The notes under the pieces are model-generated. The model was not told the DNA's origin and searched no databases. It saw nothing but the letters and a program-made list of their open reading frames with translations. Below, piece by piece: positions 33,061 through 44,280 of a stretch of DNA of 64,000 nt. The stretch's first letter is position 1. Every line of letters begins with the position of its first letter. The translations under genes were made by a program, and so were the position numbers. The DNA comes from Zopfochytrium polystomum. Lineage: Eukaryota > Chytridiomycota > Chytridiomycetes > Chytridiales > Chytridiaceae. The DNA lies in contig JAIVFJ010000038.1 in the NCBI GenBank assembly GCA_025765615.1, forward strand, positions 124,001 through 188,000, read 5' to 3'.

Positions 33061-35206
33061 TCACCGCTTTGCTGCAATCTGCAGCCTGTACAAAGCCATC
33101 ACCACCCCCTTTGAGCTGACCCTAGCGCCAAGATCCGCCTCTGTCACCGTCTCGTCCTCGCACTTGTACCACGTGTTCCCGCCGCGGAGACGCGTGTACG
33201 TCAAGAACCTGCCGCCGGTCTGCGTCGCGAATCCGTGCAACCTGTAAAACGTCGAAGGCGCATGTTTTTTCGTGAGCCCGCTCGTGTTGTCAACGGGACG
33301 CCGCCGCGGCCCGCGGGCATCGAGCGCAAAGCCAAGGTCAATGTCCATCGGCAGCTCGACGGCGGTGCGGTGGAAAGTTTCGGGTGCGCCAGAGGAGGAG
33401 CCGCGGCGGAAGGAGATGGTGAGCAGAGCAGGGAGGTCGGTAAACATGGTTTTCGGCTTTGGAGCGGTGGCCGGGTCGGGCTTTGGTGCAAGGGGGCTGC
33501 TGCGAGTGGGAGAGCGTGGACGCGAAGTTGTGGAAAGCGACGGGGGCGGGCGAGGGGAGTCGGAGATGGACACGTTGGCGAAAATGGAGCCGGGTCGAAA
33601 AGGTGAAGAGGAAGTTGTAGACGACACGCCTGGGGCCGGGCTGGTACGCCCACCAAAATAAAAAGGGCGGGGCTGCGGGATGCCAAGTGCTTCGTGGATT
33701 AGTGCTATGAGACCCACGGTTTCTGACTCGGAATAGGCATCGAGTGGTATTGAAAGAAGGTGGGTCGAAGGAGAGAGGGAGTCGGAGGAGATGGTGGGGG
33801 AAGACCCGTTAAGGCTGTTGTGGGAACCCTTTTCTTTTTCTGCAGCCACCGCAAAGGTGGTGGCGCTGTCCTGAAGAGCAGCAATGTCTTTCGCCGAAAA
33901 GGCGAGCGGACCTGCAGCGACTCCAGCCACTCCGTTTGGCGCTTGGCCTCCTTGCTGGTGCTGGAGGGCTGCAGTATTTTGGGCTTCCTGTGCCATAATC
34001 TCAGCAGTGAAAACATCGCCGGCGCTGTGCTTCCTGACGAGACCGTCGTTGTTTCCGAGAGCAGCGTTGAAACTGTTGAAACTGTCCAAGCGTCGGACAG
34101 AGGATCCCGCCGAAGGCGGCGAGGAAGCTACATCTGCGGCCTTCGGAGGCGAAGCAGGTGAAGCCTCTTTCAAGTCGGAGACGATAACGCCATCAACGAT
34201 TTTTTCCGATCGAAAGCGACGCCCGATCCGACAAGGGAGCAAGATTTCATCTATAAGCGCAGAGGCGACACGCTCGTAATTTTCAACCGCCTCAAACGAG
34301 TCGTCTGACGACGATGTTGAAAGGGTCCGCGGGGAGCAGTCCGACTCATCTGATCCGTGGGGGAGATCATCTTTGGCAGCATCGGCAGAGGGCAGTCCCG
34401 CAATCTCTCGCCACCAATCCAGTTCCAGCATGTCCGGAGATGCAATCTTCTCTGCTTCACAATGGAGGCGCATAACAGTCGCAACAAATTGCTGAATAGA
34501 ATCGTTGGCAGACGCTACAGGGAGCTCTTCGGTTATCTCTGCATAAGATTGATGGAGCAACCGTGTTAGTCCAGAGAAGAGAGCACACAAGACGTAAAGA
34601 AGGGTAACTGTTTCACGAACCAGGCAAGGCGATAAACAATTGCAGCGTCGCGTTCAACAAGGAGACGACTCTGGTCTTCCCAGGGTTGGGTAGCCCCGAC
34701 AGGAGATCGTTTGGGGCGTAAGAAATGGACGGCTCGTCAAAGTCTTCCTCTGGGGGGAAGACAATGATTTCTGGAACGTTGCTGTCGTGGCGGCGAACGG
34801 ATCTGGAGCTTCGAGCCGAGTTTACTGCGAGGCTGGAAGAGCTCTGGCGCTTGGAAATAAGATGGCCTGTGAGTATGCGGCTGAGCGACTCTGCTCCCGC
34901 AGTTCTTGTTGGAGACGAAGGGGCGGGTGAAGCCTCTGATGAGGGCGCGTGCTGGGATTGACCGCAGCCGCCGCCGCCGCCGCCACCGGCAAGGGCGGCA
35001 GGAGGGGGCAGAGGAGGGAGCTGGGGGGAGGTGGGGGCGAAGACGGCTCCTGGTGCAGCACCGGGACAGACGGGAAAGGAGGAGGAGGAGGAGGATGTGG
35101 TGGTGGTGGTGGTGGGGGAGGGTAGAAGGGCCGCCGCTGCTGCCGCCGCCGACGGCGTTGTTGGAGATGACGTCGTCGAGGAAGTCAGCACCGCCACGTC
35201 GGCCAT
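33061..35206 (-). CDS. USP-fold protein with lost catalytic Cys and His (pseudo-deubiquitinase)
   Basis: Two exons (ATG at 35206; intron about 34618-34538 with an ACTAAC branch site; stop at 33061) encode about 690 residues. After a Ser/Thr/Ala-rich N-terminus the USP start box is recognisable as GLPNPGKTRVVSLLNATLQ, where active enzymes have GN-TC-Y: the nucleophile Cys is Arg and the following residues are changed. Near the end come LPALLTISFRRG, AVELPMDIDLGFALD, LHGFATQTGGRFLTYTRL and WYKCEDETVTEADL. These match the USP C-terminal boxes, but the catalytic GGH is GGR while the Asp box (WYKCEDE) is kept. Ser-rich inserts fill the middle of the domain. The loss of both Cys and His indicates a non-catalytic, perhaps ubiquitin-binding scaffold. 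A GA tract on the coding strand lies about 130 bases upstream of the ATG. Confidence 0.75.
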
Positions 35207-35336
35207 GTCGTTGGTCGTCGGTCGTTGGTTCGGGTCGTTCGATTGTGCTGGCCCGCAGGAAGGCCGAAGGTTTTTTTTTTTCTTTTTTTTTTCTCTTTTT
35301 CTTATTTGATGTCCTTTTTATGTGAGCGAGCCACTT

Positions 35337-35370
<34 letters not shown>

Positions 35371-36749
35371 CCTTTCTCTCTCTTTCTCTCTTTCTCCTAA
35401 TTGGCCTGTTTATTTGTTCTATTTTTAGGTTCATTTGTCCATTGGTCCAGTTGTCTGTGTGTGTGGCGCCCCCCTCCCTCGCACTGGCTTGGAACGCCAC
35501 CCGCGAAACCAACAGCCCCCGTCTCCGCCGCCCACGCGCGCGCCGCGGGAGGCACAAAGGACAGTGATGAATGATACCGTTGCTTTACATCCCCCCAGAC
35601 ACAGCCGCCGCCCATTCCCACCACATACTCGCAACTTCCACCCACCCACCCCAAGCCCCCCTCCGTTGCTGTTTAGTATTCCCCCCCCCCACATCAGTGT
35701 GATACACGCACTCCACTCGCTCCGCCCAATTCCAGGCCCGCAGCAGGCCCATCAAGCCTCCTCCTTCGCAGCACAAAAACATGCCGCCCTCGCACGTGCA
35801 CGTGATGTGACCCATGCTGGTGCTGCTTCTGCTGATGATGCGGCTGCACACTCGCGAAACAACCCCAACACGAGCAAAACACGTGTCTTTTCGCAGCCAC
35901 GGGCGCACGACGCCGCGACAACGTTCGAGGAAGGGTGGAGGCGGTGGGGCGGGGGTGGATCATGACGGAGGGAAAAGGAGAACGATGAGGAGTCCGTTCT
36001 TTCTGCTTCATGTGAACATGCGAAAAATCGTCAGGCTCATCAGCTGAAGGCGAGCTGAAAGGTGTGCATGCGAAGGAAATCACTCCCGCACTGAACCGAA
36101 GAGTCTCACGACCACCCACCTTCATTGGGGAGCATCAATCTTTTGTAGTATAGCGTCAAAGGGCTGTTCGTCAACTTTTTCAAGAAGCAACCCACGCAAA
36201 GTTGCTCGGGTGACCTTTCTCGTGGGCGTACTTCGAGATTGCACAAAACCACCACAAATCCACTTTGTTTCCACACAAAAGAAGAAACCTATTAAATTGT
36301 CAATTGCCGAACAAAAATGTTTTCTGGATCTTCTTGCTTCAAAGAATAGCACTTCATTTGAATTGCACGTGCACTCGCACTTTCACAGAAAATTGCAAAT
36401 AACGGGTCAGAAAGTGCACGATCCCTTTCAAACCATTGGGGTGGCGAGACTCCAACTTTTCAGATGGCTCTGCTGCTTTCCCAATCTTTCGAAAGGGCAA
36501 TCCAACTTCTGGCTCTTTCTACTACGTTCCACGTTGGAACTAAAAATAAAATAAAAAAATTAAAAAAATGAGCACTCTGCACTTTTGTCGCGCTTCTAGA
36601 GTACAAAAGCGGATGTATTTGCCTGAAAACCAAAGCATGTGCCAAATTCCTTACTTACTTCGAAACTCAATACACAGTAATGCACAGGCTACCATGGCCA
36701 AGACCACCTCCAAACGATAGGACTCCGTTGCTTCTTGCTCCATTGGTCA
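35207..36749. other. Gene-free stretch between USP-like gene and cyclin gene
   Basis: It contains a CT run (35336-35396; GA on the strand of the USP-like gene) and about 1.3 kb in which no reading frame shows family features or sensible splice structure. It should hold both divergent promoters. Confidence 0.5.
35336..35396. repeat. CT/GA dinucleotide tract
   Basis: An imperfect CT run (GA on the minus strand), about 130 bases upstream of the ATG of the minus-strand USP-like gene. Confidence 0.9.
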
Positions 36750-37830
36750 ATGGAAATACCGGCAGCCGCGCAGGAACCACCTGCGCCTGCCGAGTTTGCA
36801 CTGGGGAGTCTGATTTGTGGAGCCAGCTGCTCCCGGCCGGCTCGCAATCTAGAATTGACAGCGATTTTCGAAGAGTGCAGATACGTAAGTAAAAATGATT
36901 GACGGGCTGCACACACGGCCCAATTTCTCGCAAAAACTATCGAGTTTCCAGCCTGTAGCTCTGTTTAACATCCATCAAACTTGCCAAGCGCTCGCAGCAC
37001 TCTGCATCAACGAAAGAGTTGGCGCCTCCGACCCGGCAGCGAAAAGGACGAATCTACTCGAAACGGTCGACCTTGTGCGCAGCGCCGTGGCGCAGTGCGG
37101 CACGCCCCAAACCACGCTCCACCTGGCGCTATTCTGGTTTCAGGCCTTCAGCGCCAAAAAGGCCTCCATCGTCGTCGCCGTCCCGCCGTCGAGGCCGTAC
37201 GCCAGCACCCCACCCACCATCCCGCGCGTCGTGGTCCCTGCTACAACGCGCCTGTTGCTCGCGCCACCGCGAAGCGCACCCGTCCGCGCCACCACCACCA
37301 CCATCTCCGGTCCCGCACCGCGCGCACCGCCTCCGCCGCGTCGCAGACCCCCGACAACCCCGTACGCGACGGCCATTTCCGCGCACGCCGCGTTCCTCGC
37401 AAGCCTAATGCTCGCAACCAAGATGCTGCACGACCGCGGCGTGCACCGTGCGGCGCAGTGGTCAGCAGCCTCGGGCGGGCGGGTCGGTGTCGTGGCGTTG
37501 GTCGCGGCAGAGCGGGAGCTCCTCGCCGCCGGGGTGGTTTCCTGCGCGGCGCTGCTGGGACGGGACGACGCCGCGGCGCGCGGGTTTCGTGGGTTTTCGG
37601 AAGAATTAGCGAGGATGGCGAGGCGGGTTGCTGTGGATATGGAGAGGGGGAGGGCGATTGCGGAGGCGGAGGCGAGTGTGTCGGCACAGGAGGCCGCCAC
37701 AGGGAGGGTACCGATGCGTTTGGGGAAGAGGAAACGGAGTGAGGATGCGGATGCGGAGGTGGAAGAGGCGGCGACGACGCTTGTGAAGATGAAGTTGAAC
37801 AAGGTTGAGGACGGCTTGGGGGGCTATTAA
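36750..37830 (+). CDS. PHO80/PCL-type cyclin
   Basis: Two exons (36750-36884 and 36952-37830; donor TAC|GTAAGT, acceptor TTTCCAG) encode about 338 residues. The cyclin box of the Pho85-cyclin type is seen in TPQTTLHLALFWFQAF and, after a Pro/Thr/Arg-rich insert of about 70 residues, AHAAFLASLMLATKMLHDRGVHRAAQW, which matches the conserved A-LMLA-K-L-D-----W helix. A later ALVAAERELLAAGVV corresponds to the following cyclin helix with its conserved Glu. The C-terminus is charged (MRLGKRKRSEDADAEVEEA). It would activate a Pho85-like CDK in nutrient, polarity or cell-cycle control; which one cannot be told. The internal insert is unusual for the family. Confidence 0.75.
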
Positions 37831-37971
37831 GTATTTATATTGACTTATGCTGTATTTCTTGAAGAAGCAATGCTTTTGCCCTTGCCTTTCCACCGGGGTT
37901 TCCGCGCCGCAAATTTTCTGTTTTTCGTGTGACGCTCTCTCACCACGGCGGAGTTTGAATGTCGGAAAAAG

Positions 37972-37978
37972 TATAAAT
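37972..37978 (+). promoter_or_regulatory. TATA box of cerato-platanin gene 1
   Basis: TATAAAT lies 50 bases before the ATG at 38022, leaving only a very short A/C-rich leader. Confidence 0.65.
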
Positions 37979-38021
37979 GGGTAAGGTCGCACAACCAACC
38001 AAACAACAAAACAAAACAATC

Positions 38022-38495
38022 ATGTCCGCCTTCCTTTCAGCAGCTGCCCCCCTTGCCGCCGCCCTCCTCCTCATCCTCGTCCTCTTCCACCCCACCTCCA
38101 CCGCCCACGCGGCGCCCTCACCCCCCCAACTGCATCGGCGCGCGGCCGTGCCCATCGCCTACGACCCGTACTTCAGCAACGGCGCGCTCTCGACGGCAGC
38201 ACTCGCCTGCGGCTCCTTCCTCCCCGCGGGCACGACGACGGCGGCGGGCATCGCGGGGTTCCCGTTCATCGGCGCGTCGGCGGACATTACGTGGAACTCG
38301 CCGACCTGCAGCACGGCGTGCTACACGATCACGTACGGGGCGGCGGCGATTACGGTGCGCGCGGTGGACGGGTGCGGCGCCGGGTTTGTGCTGTCGTTGG
38401 AGGCTATGGACGCGCTGACGGGCGGGCAGGCGATGGCGCTGGGGATGGTGATGGCGGACGCTGTGCTGACGGATCCGGCGGCGTGCGGGATTTGA
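38022..38495 (+). CDS. Cerato-platanin family secreted protein 1
   Basis: A single-exon gene of 157 residues. A signal peptide (PLAAALLLILVLFHPTSTAHA) is followed by a short linker and the cerato-platanin domain: IAYDPYFSNGALSTAALACG, ITWNSPTCSTACYTITYGA, ITVRAVDGCGAGFVLSLEAMDALTGGQA and the terminal AACGI. These match the family order VxYDxxYD, C, GWNSPxCGxCW, hydrophobic strand, AMDxLTxGxA and final Cys. Cerato-platanins are expansin-like wall-active proteins that bind chitin oligomers and often elicit plant defence. Five Cys are present rather than four; the additional one (DGCGAG) is shared with the second copy at 47699. Confidence 0.9.
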   Translation: MSAFLSAAAPLAAALLLILVLFHPTSTAHAAPSPPQLHRRAAVPIAYDPYFSNGALSTAALACGSFLPAGTTTAAGIAGFPFIGASADITWNSPTCSTACYTITYGAAAITVRAVDGCGAGFVLSLEAMDALTGGQAMALGMVMADAVLTDPAACGI

Positions 38496-38871
38496 TTGAG
38501 GTAACCCTCAACGCATGCTGGACGGAAGCCAGAGCGGATTAATGCATGCACCCTGGCCTTTTGTCTGTGCGTCTTCCTTTGTTCTCGGATTAAGGCCTCG
38601 CTTGGGCGACGTAACCTTTTCCTTTGTTTTGCTTTGCGACTTGGTGTTCGTTTATCCTTATCACATTATCTTCATCGTTCACTTCTCGGTTCATCTGGGT
38701 CAGCAAATCCCAGCGGCGAGCGCGTCATCATCAATACACCGTGGCTTCTCAATTCTCCATTTGGGAACGTGGAAAGAATTTCAAGTGGTTGGGGCGGCCC
38801 ATTAGTTGAATGAAGGGAAAGGACTTTGCCAACAAAAAAATTGTCTATCAGGCTTTGCTCGCTTCGCCGCC

Positions 38872-40380
38872 ATGCAGCACGCCGCGACGGAGGTCTTGCT
38901 TCACATCCTCGGCTACCTGGACGGATCGTCTCTGGCGGCGCTGGAAGGGACATGCCGGCGCTACCGCGACCTCCTGCGATCGCCTGAGTGCGACGAGACC
39001 CTGTGGCGGTCCGCGTGCCTCCGCGACCTGGAGTGCGAAGGCCCCGGGGTCGCCGGGTCGGCCGAGCCCGGCGCGTGCGTCCACTGCACGGGGCCGGCCG
39101 CGTCCGGCGACTGGCGGCTCGACGGAGTCTCGCAGCGCTACCGTACGTGGTCGCCACAGCTGTCCTCAAGGACACCGACGTGGCGCGGCGTGCGCGCGGG
39201 GTTTGGGCGCATCCTTGCTGGGCATGTCCAGCGGATTGTTTTACCACCGGCAAGGGGCAGCCGTTATGTATATAGCCCCAACGATGACAGCGACTACTCC
39301 GATCGTGCCGACGAGGACGACGACGATCTGGAGCGGGAGTTTGCAGACTTCGAAATGTCGGACGGCGGGGATGACCGGAGTGTCCGGTCGAGCTGCAGTT
39401 CGTCCGCGTCGTATGACACGGAGATTGACGCGAGCGAAGTCGACGAGCTGAGGAAGCCCTGGCGGGATCACGTGCGCAATGGATTCCCAATCCACTGCGA
39501 TGAGATGGTGTGCGTTCACTATGCTATAAAGCCGAGTTTTCGTGATGTCCCGAACGTTGCGTCGTCGGGGAACCTGATGGGCGTCCTATCGAATTCCCGT
39601 GGACTCTGCATTTGACGACAGCTAGGTGGGACTATTCTCCCGATTTCACGCTCAGCAGGGAGTATGAGGATTCACATCGTTCCTCTCTGGACCACCCTGG
39701 GCCATGCCTTTCGATCCACTTTAAATCCGGGCGAATCGCCATCCTTTGGGAAATTCATGCACTCATGGACCTGTGCGAAGACCTGCCTTCAGGTGAAATT
39801 ATAGGATCCGATAAGCTGCGCGAGCTACTGGGGGAGGAGGTTCGCGCCGAATCGTCGAAAACAGTGAACGCTTCACTTAGCGTTTTTCTTCTCATGGGCC
39901 GAGTGGGGGTGATACAGGCGGGACGGCCGCGCAGTGCGCTCAAAATGCTATTTGTGGTGGACCTGAACCGGGCCCTCAGCAACTCCGACGGCTCTAGCTC
40001 GGTCGTCGTCTGGGCCATGCGGCTCGACGGCTGGAACCCTTTACACGATTTGGACTCCTTGCCCGGCTCAAAGTTAGCCACGTACCTGGTCGCCTTTCCC
40101 CAGGATTCCCTCTCGGTCATCGCGATCACGCCGGACGGCGCGGGACTGGTGTTTCACGGATTCAGCGAACTGGACCACAAGTCGACATCGTGCGGGAGAC
40201 TGGCAATGCTGGATTTTTCGGTGGAGAAGTTTGCCAGTTTCCGCGGCATGCTTTCGCCCAACGGTTGCGAAGACGCGATGGATGATGATGATGATGATGA
40301 AAGGATGCCGACGGAAACAATTTTTGAGTTGCGCCAGCCTGGCTGCCGGGTTGAGTCGTATCGTGGGGGTTTATATTGAT
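38872..40380 (+). CDS. F-box protein
   Basis: Two exons (38872-39509 and 39626-40380; donor GT|GTGCGT, acceptor GCTAG) encode about 464 residues. The F-box is at residues 1-50 (ATEVLLHILGYLDGSSLAALEGTCRRYRDLL, DETLWRSAC), which would bind SKP1. The rest, presumably the substrate-recognition part, has no repeat I recognise: an acidic stretch (DEDDDDLEREFADFEMSDGGDD), then YSPDFTLSREYED, VVWAMRLDGWNPL, SVIAITPDGAGLVF, and an Asp run encoded by GAT repeats near the end. The ATG at 38872 has a strong context (CGCCATGC); an earlier TTG-initiated reading is discounted. A broken partial duplicate follows at 40680-41292, so the family is expanding locally. Confidence 0.75.
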
Positions 40381-40679
40381 AGTCTCCCTGAAGTTTATAA
40401 CTATGGAGCTCTTTGTCCTTAAGAAGTCGGAAGGTGTGGCAATGTTTGAACTCGTTGTAAACACCGATCTTTAAAAATGGCACGAGCTCGACTGTTAACA
40501 TTTCGCATCGGCTTCAGTATCCAACCTGGCAGGTTGTCATTAAACTCTCCGTGCGGGGGCGCTTTTCCCTCACTGGGCTGCCCGAGAACTCGGAAATGTC
40601 GGCGAGAAGTTCGTCTGTATGCAAATGTTTGACCATAATTTGCCTCCGCCTACAAAGCCGAGGGCTCTTGCTAGGGCAA

Positions 40680-41292
40680 CTTCCGCACCCGCTGATTGGC
40701 GGCTGGACGGAGTCTCGCAGCGCTACCGCACGTAGTCGCCCCAGCCATCGTCCAGGACGCCGACGTGGCGCGGTGTGCACGCCGGGTTTGGGCTTGCTGG
40801 GCAGGTCCAGCGGATTGTGTTGCCACCGGCCGGATCGGTGTTATACAGACCGAGGACTTTCGCCATGAACTCCAAATGCTGTTTGTGCTGGACTTGAACC
40901 GAGCACTGAGCGAAAAGCGCGACCCGGACCACTCCAACTCAGTTGTTTGGGCCATACGGCTGGACGGCTGGAACGCATTACGCGACCGGGAGCCCTACTC
41001 CTTGCTTCACGAACATGCTCTTAAGGTCGTTGCGATCACGCCGGACGGCGCGGGTCTGATGTTTTGCGAATCCTGCGAACTGCCCTCAAGGATCTCGTGC
41101 GGAAGACCGGTTATGCTGAATTTTTCGGTGGAGCCGTTTACCAGTTTTTCAACGCGAAACGGTGAGGATGATGCGATGGATGATGACGATGATGATGATG
41201 ACGGTGATGGAGACGAGGCGAGGATGCCGACGGACGCGTTCTTGGCGTTGCACCAACCTGGCTGCCATGTTTGCTTTGACCGTTGTTGGTAA
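40680..41292 (+). pseudogene. Truncated duplicate of the neighbouring F-box gene
   Basis: Bases about 40690-40830 match 39100-39245 (GDWRLDGVSQRYRT, then VQRIVLPPA) at roughly 85% by eye, but the copy has TAG where the parent has TGG after RYRT, and a 9-base loss nearby. From about 40835 the match jumps to parent position about 39896 (GVIQ, LFVLDLNRALS, VVWAIRLDGWNAL, VVAITPDGAGLMF, ending MPTDAFLALHQPGC), so some 650 bases of the parent, including the acidic region and intron, are missing, as is the F-box itself. The 3' half stays open. Expression as a short protein cannot be excluded. Confidence 0.75.
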
Positions 41293-41670
41293 TGGTATAT
41301 TATCGGCGGGGATCTCTGCGTTGGGACAGCATCGCCTCCGCGCAACAGTCTGAAGATGTCACACACGGCGATTGTAAACGCGCGCCGAGAAACGAAGATA
41401 GATCGAAAATAATTCTATGGAAAGTTTGGCACGAGCACTGCTGTGTACATAGTCTGTTCTCTTGGCTTCGATGTTTGCAGCAAAATGTTTCGCTCGGCCG
41501 CTATCGCTCGTTTCGCACTCGCTTGGATGTGGTGCAGGCCTTGTCCGCAGGCTGCGAAGTTCTGATGATCCGCCTCCTCGGCCGTGATACGCAATCTGCG
41601 GCCGATCAGAGGAGAAGAAACGACAGGGGCGAAGACGAGTTGCATCTGCTTCCAACCCAGCTGTGACCCT

Positions 41671-43228
41671 CAAAGATGCGCCGCAAAAACCGCAACCAGC
41701 CCCGACGCCCCCCACCCATTCCGCAGCTCAACGCGCCTTACGCGCCCGGGCAGCGTCGCGGTCGTCCCTGACAGAACGTCCCCTGCGGACTTGCCCGCCG
41801 CGAAGGGCATCGGCACTCCCTGCCTCTCGAGCCACTTCAGAGCCGCGAATGTGGCGACGCCGACCGTGTCCGGCTAGATGATAAGGAGAGCAGCGATTGA
41901 AGTATTAGTGTATCACAGTCATGATAAAACGAGACCGGATAAAGGTTGATTGGAAAGAAGGAAGACCCGCCCACCTCCAAGTGGACGTGGTGTCCGCCGG
42001 GCATCACGACCACCGTGACGTCCGCCGAGATCAGCCGCACCCTCTCGTGCGCGGCGTATCGCTTCGCCGCGGAGCTCCCGTCAGCCCACACGCTAAGCGT
42101 CGGTGCGCGTATGGCGGCCAGGACGTCTTTGATGCAGTCGGGCTGGTAGTCGTAGCGCGGGCGGGTGAGCGAGAGCGGGTCGGACGACCACACGAAGCCG
42201 CCGCCGCCACTGTAGGGGTCCGTGGTGGTGGAGGGCTCCGCGGGGGCGAGGGAGCGGCGGATGAGGGCTCCCGCGGCGGGCGCGGAGAGCGGGAACATGC
42301 CGTTCATGCGGGCGGCGGTGGCGGCGGCGACGGTGGGGAAAACGCGTTTTGGCCCGACAGCGCGGGTGTGGCGGGCCAGGCCTGCGCGGAGGAAGTCGGC
42401 CGCAGATCCCGGGTAGCGGTATGGGCCGAGGCCATCGAATGCGATGTAATGGGATACTCTGCCGAGAGTTTGGCGGGCGGGGGACGGAGGTTGAACTCGG
42501 AACTGGCTTGAAAGAGATCAAAGCGACGGGTACCTTTCAGGCATGGCGGCGGCAAGCAAACTACTGATTTCAGCGCCGAGAGAGTGCGAGAGGATCACGA
42601 AAGAGAACCATTCTGTCGTGATTTGGAAGCCTGGCGGTTAACATCTGATTGCACAAAAGGAGCCAACACATAAATCCTCACCCAATCGGTCGACCACCAG
42701 TGCGATCACCTCCGCAAAACCAGCCAACGAGTATCCCTTTGGGCGAGGCTTTTCTCGTGATCGGCCGCACCCTCCGTCAGTCAGGCAAAACGTCGTTTTG
42801 AGAGAATAATAACAACAACACACGCGCACATACACACACACACCCCCTCTCTCACCCAATGATCAGAGAAGCCGTGACCGGGCAGGTCGATCGCGACGAC
42901 GTGGAACGCGTCGGGCGCGACCTCAAAGACGCCCGAAAGGAAGTGATCCCACGACGCCGCGTTGTCGCCAATCTTTGGAAGGTGGTTTTTTAAGGTCTTT
43001 CTTGGTCTTTCCAGAGGTTTGTTTCTGCCTCGCTCTTACCCCATGAACGGCCAGGATGCGGGTGGCGGCCTCGTTGCGGCGGGAAGACCAGACGGATGCG
43101 GCGATCCGCAGGCCCGGGCCAAAGTGGAATCCTGCCTCGCGGCAGTATGGAGAGGGCAACGGCGCGGCCGACTCTCCTGGTATGTCCGCGGCCGTTGCAA
43201 CGGTTGCGTTGGGCGGCGATGGGGTCAT
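41671..43228 (-). CDS. Alpha/beta hydrolase, serine hydrolase-like (SERHL) type
   Basis: About six exons encode some 320 residues. Exon 1 (from ATG 43228) ends ATRILAVHG; exon 2 gives DNAASWDHFLSG and HVVAIDLPGHGFSDHW (oxyanion-side HG and the GHG-S-D motif); exon 3 PKGYSLAGFAEVIALVVDRLG; exon 4 the nucleophile elbow FVILSHSLGAEIS; exon 5 VSHYIAFDGLGPYRYP, the cap region and APTLSVWADGS; its end and the last exon give VVVMPGGHHVHLEPDTVG with the catalytic His. The elbow reads S-H-S-L-G rather than G-H-S-x-G. Overall order resembles SERHL2-like hydrolases. The substrate is unknown. Introns carry AC/GT repeats. Confidence 0.8.
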
Positions 43229-43464
43229 GTCAGGAAGCCACAAACCTTTATTCACAATAAATAATGCGCACCCTGGCACCGGTACTTCCAATTGAACAAT
43301 CACCGTGAGTGCACACACACACTCGCGCAGCCACGTAACGCTCATTCCGGTAGAACGAGAGAGAGCAAGCAGTGCACATACACACACACACACACACACA
43401 ACACTCACATTGACACACAAACACGAGAAAATTGGGAGAAGTCGTTTAACAAGTTCATCAATCA

Positions 43465-44058
43465 TCAATCGGGGAGGAAGCTGATGCCCATCCGCTTCAA
43501 AGTCTCGACGGCATCTTGGACGCGGCAGTCAAAGTCCTTGTCGCGCGGGATGCACACGCCGAGCTCTTTCGGCTCAAGCGCGCGCATCACAACGGCCCCT
43601 TTTTCGTCTACTACGCCGCCGTCCTCCTCCAGCGCCATCGTTCCGTCTCCGAGGTTGTGTCGGATGAGAGCACTGGACGAGGGCGCGCGGCGCGGGGAGG
43701 ACGGCGGCGGCGGAGGGGTGCGTGGGAAGGTCGGTGGAGGGGACGACCAAGATGGGAGGGTGTGGAAGAGGCGGGGTCCCCTGCGGAGGAGGAGAGAGGC
43801 GACGTGGTGCGAAACGTGGACCAAGAGGCGATCGGAGAGGTGGCTGACGATCGAGCGCGGGCGGCTGTGCTGCTGCTGCTACTGCTGCTGTTGTTGTCGC
43901 TGTTGTTGCGGTTGTTGTTGCTGCCGTTGTTGTTGTTGGCCGGTCGTGGTGTGGGCGTCGTCTGCGCGTAAGGCGGCGGCGCGGGACTTCGGCCCGTTCT
44001 GAAACTGTAACGCACAACGAGCGGGGGACCCAAGCGTGCATGTCGGGTGCCGCTGCAT
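43465..44058 (-). CDS. Doubtful ORF with polyGln tract interrupted by an amber codon
   Basis: On the minus strand one frame opens at ATG 44058 (MQRHPTCTLGSPARCALQF), runs through a CAA/CAG tract (QQQQRQQQQPQQQR), meets TAG at 43881-43879 inside that tract, and then stays open to 43465 through VSHHVASLLLRRGPRLF, ALEEDGGVVDEKGAVVMRALEPKELG and the end VETLKRMGISFLPD. The last 60 residues look like a real acidic protein rather than chance. Possible readings: a gene whose true 5' exon I have not found, a premature stop from CAG to TAG, or no gene. No family recognised. Confidence 0.3.
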
Positions 44059-44091
44059 GTATGTGCCCTCCACGTGAATCGCACGTGGGAG

Positions 44092-44095
<4 letters not shown>

Positions 44096-44165
<70 letters not shown>
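44096..44165. repeat. GA dinucleotide tract
   Basis: A 70-base pure GA run on the coding strand, 116 bases before the ATG of the P450 gene at 44281. Confidence 0.95.
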
Positions 44166-44168
<3 letters not shown>

Positions 44169-44280
44169 AGTTCGCATCCACACTGTCGCGCCGCTCACAA
44201 CAGACCGAAAAGAATCCCATTCAAAAATAAACTACGCGTTGTGGCAGTAAAATTCTTGAGTGAAGATTGAACCGTCAGTG

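Noticed and set aside
39540..39625. Extra coding sequence (a PIEFPWTLHL-like frame) between the two F-box exons
   Set aside because: It follows an in-frame stop and has no acceptor before it; treating it as intron joins the flanks in frame.
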